This document shows positions 57,922-64,000 of a stretch of 64,000 nt of DNA, piece by piece. Below the pieces are notes generated by a model. The model did no database searches. It was not told the DNA's origin and saw only the letters and a list, made by a program, of their open reading frames with translations. The stretch covers positions 434,001-498,000 of the forward strand of contig BAAHQB010000024.1 of NCBI GenBank assembly GCA_054601695.1, in the 5' to 3' direction. Within the stretch, counting starts at the first letter, position 1. Each line of letters opens with the position of its first letter. Position numbers and translations under genes: made by a program. Source of the DNA: Amorphochlora amoebiformis (Eukaryota > Cercozoa > Chlorarachniophyceae).

Positions 57922-59131
57922 GTACATATATACGTATGTATGTACACACACAGACGTATGTATATGTATGTATATATATATATCACACATATATTCATAT
58001 ACACACATATTAGGGGAAAAAGATGTATTCAGAGAAGAAGGAGTCTCGCATTGTGCGTACTATATTATGTGTTATGTGTGTGTACACATATGTGTGTGTA
58101 TATATGTGTGTATGTATATAATATATTTGTGTGTGTAATGTGTATATATCTATATATATATATGTGTGTGTGTATATATATGTATATACATCTACATATG
58201 TAGTACTCAGCTCTATACATATATGTACATATAAAATACAAACAGAAATAGAGAGAAATAGAGAGGAAGTAGATGAGGATCTGAGAACAATTAGAAGATA
58301 GAAACACAGATTCCGCCATTTTTTGTGTCTAACTCAGTCGCTGCCCTTTGTCCCTAATATAGATTCCAATCAGGTCGTTTGCGGAAATAGGGAAAAGAGA
58401 GCGATGGTCATGCACGTGTGTGAGCTGCTCGTTAAGGCGGGGGCTAGTAGGGTCGCTTACTTTGAAGGTTTTCAATTGTATATATGTATATATATATATA
58501 TATATATATACATATATATATGCATGTATATATATATATATATAAAGATATATATGGATGTATTTATCATATATGTATGCATATGTATGTTTATATATAT
58601 ATATATATATATAATTTCATGTTTTCAAGTCTAACTACTCGCTCAACCACGCCCTATACGCCTCCACTCGTCTCAGCGACTCGCTAGCTATCATTTCTTG
58701 AACATTTTTTTGTTACGAACTGTTGTGACTAACGCGATTCTGTTGGCTGTATGTGGTGTATGTGTGTGTGTGTGTATGTGTTTGTGTGCTTTTATTTAGA
58801 TATTGACAAGTTCGTACAGCGGTATCCGTTTCTCGTCGGGAGAGGAAAGGATACGGGCAATTTTCAGGGAAAGTGTGTGGATATAAATATAATATATATA
58901 TATACATGTTGTATATGTATGTCATATATGTGAATATATTTATGCATATTTCTACAATATACATATAAAAATATATACATAAATGTTTTAGGTGCTTACG
59001 TACGTTATATATAGTATATAGTATATATATATATATATTATATATATATATATATACAATAAATATATACATACAATAAATATATACATATATGTATGTA
59101 TATATGTATGTATATATATATAAATTTATAC

Positions 59132-59168
<37 letters not shown>

Positions 59169-59291
59169 AACATATCTAAAAACATTACCATCTTTCTCTG
59201 TCCCACCCAATTCTTGGCTTGGCAAAAAACCTCCCCCCTCTATCTTGAAATATAGGGTGGATATTCATCATCGAAATGGTCACATATATAC

Positions 59292-59333
<42 letters not shown>

Positions 59334-60524
59334 CATACATACATATCCAATTTAGCATTACACACACACACATATTATATATGTACATATACACATATAT
59401 ACATATATATATAATATATAATATATATATATAATACTCTTTACAGAATACTAAATATACATGTAAAGATGTACATGGTTATGTATATGTCTATAAGAAC
59501 ACATAAATCATGTACGAATTATGCTATCCCTACGTTATCATAACCTACCCCTGATGTCGTTCAATAACCTGTGATGCGTGTATTGAATCAGTTATCCCAG
59601 TGATGTATTGAATTAGATATCCCTCCGAGGTGGCACCAGGGCTGTTCATTGCCAAGAAGGATGAGGTTTTTAAATATGTGTGCTAATAAATATGTATGTA
59701 AATTTATATCATATGTGTTCTAATATGTATGTAAATTTATATATAATTATATATATATATCTACATATATATGTATAAAAGAGGAAGAAAGAAGACAATA
59801 TACGTGTATGTACATGTATGTATATATATATATATGTATATATTAGCGTAGGAGTATGTAGATGGCAGTCCAGAGTTTGATTCAAGGTCATGCGTGCTCA
59901 TGTGATGGTCACGTGACGCATGTGAGCGTGACATGGCGTGACGTCACGTTCTGTCACGGTATTCTGGAAGCCGATACTACCGGGTACTGCCCGGCACTAC
60001 CCAGTGCTACCGGCAAGGTAATCTCCGAGCAATCTCCGGGATCTCCAGCGATCTCCAGCTATCTGTAGTATTCGTGCGGCTATACTTCAACACGCCATCG
60101 ATATCTACTCTTCGAGCCGCATCTATCTATGCTATCGACATTGTTGCTTTAACAATATACATATATATATATATAGCTTACATTATAGATGTTTATGTAA
60201 ACCAATATTATGTATAGATTTATATATGTATATATATGTACATATTTAAATGTATGCATTATACATACATATAATTTACACTTATTATATCTATATATGT
60301 AGTATGCCTGCGAACCTGAATAAGCTATCTATATTCAGGTTAGCGAGAATAATGTCAAGGCCATGAAGATTACACACGTGGTCCGTGCGTACGTCTATGA
60401 AAAATTTAGATAGAACGTATATGTATATCGTTAGTTTATGTACGTGTTAGGAGGATATACATATAATTTCCATATGTGTGTTTTGTGCGTTTAAACCTTG
60501 TGTACGTAACATTTGTATGTATAC

Positions 60525-60565
<41 letters not shown>

Positions 60566-60761
60566 CATATATATATATATATGTATAAATATATATATAT
60601 ATATAAAACAAGTATGTGCTATAGTATGTTAGTTTGTGTACTTGTCAGGAGGATATACATTCAATTTTCATATGTGTGTTATACTTCGTATACATACATA
60701 TGTTGTACATGTTGTGTACATCCATGTGCACATTTTTACTTAATATACAATACATATATGT

Positions 60762-60795
<34 letters not shown>

Positions 60796-60863
60796 ATCAA
60801 CATCATATGAATAAGGTGGACATGGACAAGAACGATACCAAAGAGGAAAGCAAAAAGGTGTCT

Positions 60864-60926
<63 letters not shown>

Positions 60927-60972
60927 ATATATATATATATGTACATATATATATATACATATATGAGTGTGA

Positions 60973-61065
<93 letters not shown>

Positions 61066-61162
61066 CGTATAAAAATAAATAATATATACATATATAATAT
61101 ATATATATATATGTATAATATGTGCAAGTATAGCACAATAATGATATCAATAAAAACATATG

Positions 61163-61193
<31 letters not shown>

Positions 61194-61264
61194 TTAGGTG
61201 GAAGAGTTGAAGAAAGATCTACCAAATGTCATCTTTGAAAAAGTCACATTAGATACATACAAAA

Positions 61265-61301
<37 letters not shown>

Positions 61302-61360
61302 GTATATATGCATTATATTTGTTACATGCATATATATATATATGTGTGTGTGTATGTATG

Positions 61361-61400
<40 letters not shown>

Positions 61401-61558
61401 TCTTTCTATTTATGTGTAACATAATTATTAATTGTATAGAATATCTACGAACATACACACACACGTATATGTATATATATATACATATATATATATATAC
61501 AACATAAGTATATTTATACATTTATGTATGTACATATATTAGATATATCCATACACTA

Positions 61559-61600
<42 letters not shown>

Positions 61601-61884
61601 GTATACACATACATCAGAATTATATGAAGCTGTATATATTACGTAATTGGTCGAATATTCGAGTAATCCCAATTCCAAAATTCGCATTCTGCAAAAGGAT
61701 CTAGAAAATTATATAACATATAAAGATACATATCTATTTATGTGTACGTATGTATATATGTATGAAGGGGTTATTCTGCTATGATCTCTAATGATATATA
61801 TATATATATATACATATATATATTTATATATATATATATATATAAATATGTACATCTATCGAAAAGTATGAATAATACATACAG

Positions 61885-61919
<35 letters not shown>

Positions 61920-62160
61920 TATATATAGCATATATGCTTTCAATTATAATTTGTAAACACAGATTAAAACAGATGCTTTCAAATAAAAAATGAAATCCAT
62001 GCGTTACGGCATTATGGCAAAGAAATACAACTAATAGCAAATAGAATCCTGGGTACACTCGTAGGTTGACGTCGGCAACCATCCACAGGATATGGACCCG
62101 AACAGCGCTCGCTCTCTTGTTGAGAACCTTGGTACTTAGTAACTTATAGATATTATGTAA

Positions 62161-62205
<45 letters not shown>

Positions 62206-62348
62206 AATATAATATACATATATATACATATATATATATACACATATATATATATGTATATTAGAACTTTCCAGAACCTCACCTTTGTTTTGTTTAGATT
62301 CGTCTACTACGTGTCTCCTTTACTATGTCGTGTGCACATATAAACTCT

Positions 62349-62402
<54 letters not shown>

Positions 62403-62440
62403 AATATTTGTATGTACATATACGAGGATGTATATATTGC

Positions 62441-62471
<31 letters not shown>

Positions 62472-62809
62472 CATAATATATATATACGCATATACACATG
62501 CATTTACATCGCAAACAACACACACATGCACACATACTAAGACACACCCAAACACAAGTAATCATTCTCACCCAGACGACAAACGAACGGATGGAAAGAA
62601 GAAGCCACGGATTCTCCTGGTCGGGAATAAAGACAACAAGGCGCCCCCACTCACGGCCCTCATGGTGCTTATGAGGGAGCGGAACCTGAGCCCGGAGGTA
62701 TAAAGAAAACGATGATTTTGGGTGATTTTGGTTGATTTTGGATGATTTCTCATTGAAAGTACGAAGTGTTATGAGAATTTTGGGGAATATATATATATAT
62801 AAATATATG

Positions 62810-62847
<38 letters not shown>

Positions 62848-62971
62848 ATTTCTATATACATATTATATATATATATATAATATATATAATATATATATAT
62901 ATATGTATAATATATATATATATATATACAGTATGTATGTAATATATTCATATGTAGATATGCATTTTTAC

Positions 62972-63016
<45 letters not shown>

Positions 63017-63164
63017 CATATGCATATTATGTACATACACGTATATTGTATGTCTAATTCTATTTGGGATAATAACAGTAGTAACAATAGTAATATTGCA
63101 AAAGGAGGCGTATTTGGAGCTCGAGCGTTGCCGGGATGATCTTCCCCCTCTTCAGTATGGATAA
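55453..63164 (+). CDS. Rhodanese-like domain fused to a degenerate dual-specificity phosphatase domain
   Basis: The architecture matches MAP-kinase phosphatases and MK-STYX (Cdc25-type rhodanese, then DSP). Exons: 55453-55468, 55524-55583, 56403-56485, 57093-57119, 58014-58052, 58374-58467, 58800-58872, 59617-59665, 60339-60392, 60816-60857, 61198-61242, 62089-62131, 62576-62697, 63105-63164. The sum is 807 nt, so 268 aa, all phases agreeing. Rhodanese: [20 protein letters not shown] (17-36), loop C78GNREKR84 with a CX5R spacing, [36 protein letters not shown] (131-147), [12 protein letters not shown], then [20 protein letters not shown] (220-239) where active DSPs have HCxxGxSRS, so catalytic Cys and Arg are missing. 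C-terminus: [19 protein letters not shown]. The first exon is uncertain, and the donor of exon 9 could be 60381 instead of 60393. Confidence 0.85.
57246..57370. repeat. Telomere-like remnant with a duplicated unit
   Basis: GCCCTAATTGTATTTCCCTA and GCCCTAATTGTATTCCCTAA, each followed by ACATGCAAT, lie around AATCCTAACGCTAACCC in an intron of the rhodanese gene. Confidence 0.8.
59577..59632 (+). repeat. Duplicated acceptor of the DSP-start exon
   Basis: GTATTGAATCAGTTATCCC (about 59580) and GTATTGAATTAGATATCCC (about 59605) are 25 bp apart. The second is the acceptor used for exon 59617-59665. Confidence 0.8.
59860..60140. repeat. GC-rich intronic island with short repeats
   Basis: Contains repeated GTGACG/CGTGAC around 59905-59960, three CTACC(C/G)GG-like units at 59978-60015, and AATCTCCGAGC / GATCTCCAGC repeats at 60019-60062. 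Open in one plus frame, but no border or phase fits the flanking exons. Confidence 0.6.
60425..60695. repeat. Duplicated about 65-bp intronic unit
   Basis: GTTAGTTTATGTACGTGTTA and GTTAGTTTGTGTACTTGTCA, each followed by GGAGGATATACAT and CATATGTGTGTT, lie at about 60430 and 60629. Confidence 0.82.
60968..61065. repeat. (TATATG)n hexamer array, about 15 units
   Basis: A regular 6-bp repeat without TA interruptions in the intron after exon 60816-60857. Confidence 0.95.
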
Positions 63165-63373
63165 AACTTTAGCTTTCAATATATATATATATATATATGT
63201 ATATATGTTCTATATTATGTATATGTATTTATTTACATATATATATATATTTTCATGTATATCACGTACGTAGCAAAAACATATTCACATATTATATATG
63301 CATAAATACATACACATTTTTATGTATATATGTATTTTTAGTGTATATAAATGGGGATATATGTGTACATCAG
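63165..63373. other. Short intergenic TA-rich spacer
   Basis: Between the TAA of the rhodanese gene and gene J. AATATAAT-like TA repeats and no other signal. Confidence 0.5.
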
Positions 63374-63476
63374 AGAGCTGCTGAAAATGCTCAACGCTCT
63401 CATAAAGAAGGGAGACTTTGTTCACAAGGAAACCAAGGTCAAGATGTACATATATGACGTATATGATAACATATAC

Positions 63477-63513
<37 letters not shown>

Positions 63514-63602
63514 ATATAATATGCGTATATGTAGGTATAAATTCTGTATACAGATAACTAAAATATATGTATATATACATATATATATATATGTGTATAT
63601 AT

Positions 63603-63639
<37 letters not shown>

Positions 63640-63643
63640 CGTA

Positions 63644-63676
<33 letters not shown>

Positions 63677-63875
63677 GTATGTATAATTATATAAATTTAT
63701 TGTTATTGTTATTATTATGCATGTGTATAGTATTTTGAGCGTTTATAAATTCTCCGTGTAAACTACTATAGAAGAAATTTATGTCTAGAATATATATATA
63801 TATATAATATATATATATACATAATATTTATACATCCAGGAAGAGGAAATGGAACGTGAGAGGAAACGATTGGAG
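63374..63875 (+). CDS. Gene J: coiled-coil protein, partial, runs off the window
   Basis: Two exons, 63374-63437 ([20 protein letters not shown], acceptor TACATCAG, donor GTCAAG) and 63840-63875 ([12 protein letters not shown], acceptor CATCCAG, donor GTAGAG), joined in phase 0. The charged heptad-like pattern suggests a coiled coil. An in-frame ATG at 63351 could extend exon 1 upstream (MGIYVYIR) and be the start. No family recognised. Confidence 0.42.
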
Positions 63876-64000
63876 GTAGAGATTATATATACATATTTAT
63901 ATATATATATATATATATATACTATAAAAATCTTCAGGTATACATACACATATAGGTCAAAAAGTATTGAGGTACACATAGATTGATACATTCGTATACA

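Noticed and set aside
58631-58702. Open island [19 protein letters not shown] ending TGA
   Set aside because: Out of phase with exon 58374-58467; the rhodanese domain continues at 58800. An alternative 3' end cannot be excluded.
59256-59278. Candidate exon VDIHHRN in the rhodanese gene
   Set aside because: It breaks the phase, whereas 58872 joins 59617 directly to give [11 protein letters not shown].

Overview
This is nuclear DNA of a eukaryote, most likely a unicellular alga or other protist. All genes are split by spliceosomal introns. The telomere-type repeat is TTAGGG/CCCTAA, and TAA, TAG and TGA all act as stops. No prokaryotic operon, CRISPR array or insertion sequence was seen. Most of the window is (TA)n microsatellite, and the short GC-richer islands inside it are mainly exons. 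The long Y/I/V/M-rich open frames are read-through of TA repeats and were not annotated. Genes were rebuilt by hand from AG/GT borders, codon phase and family homology, so every exon join is a prediction.

Layout from left to right. (A) + 196-6814: unknown charged protein. (B) + 7552-10888: unknown, partly hydrophobic. (C) - 14456-12893: unknown. (K) - 18355-17864: unknown, divergent from (L) + 18533-18806, a compact two-exon gene of 80 aa with a 31-nt intron. + 19567-22270: a globin. (E) - 25432-24086: C-terminus of an unknown protein. - 41452-26477: TRM11, the tRNA guanosine-10 N2-methyltransferase subunit, 23 exons and 426 aa. (G) + 41639-42706: 84 aa, divergent from TRM11. - 54930-43703: an aldo/keto reductase of the KAB1/Kv-beta type, 20 exons and 416 aa, with a presequence-like N-terminus. 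+ 55453-63164: a rhodanese plus dual-specificity-phosphatase fusion with a degenerate phosphatase loop. (J) + 63374 onward: a coiled-coil protein that runs off the window. The two best gene models sum to exact multiples of three over 23 and 20 exons and follow their families from end to end.

The genes look like unrelated housekeeping or signalling functions, not one pathway. The unusual biology is in the architecture. Exons average about 60 nt. Introns are either about 31-33 nt or hundreds to thousands of nt of TA repeat. Many introns carry extra copies of the neighbouring exon edge with its splice site. Telomeric repeats abut splice sites and stop codons. Three CTAG-rich islands each lie between convergent genes. 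One TRM11 intron carries an antisense copy of another TRM11 exon.
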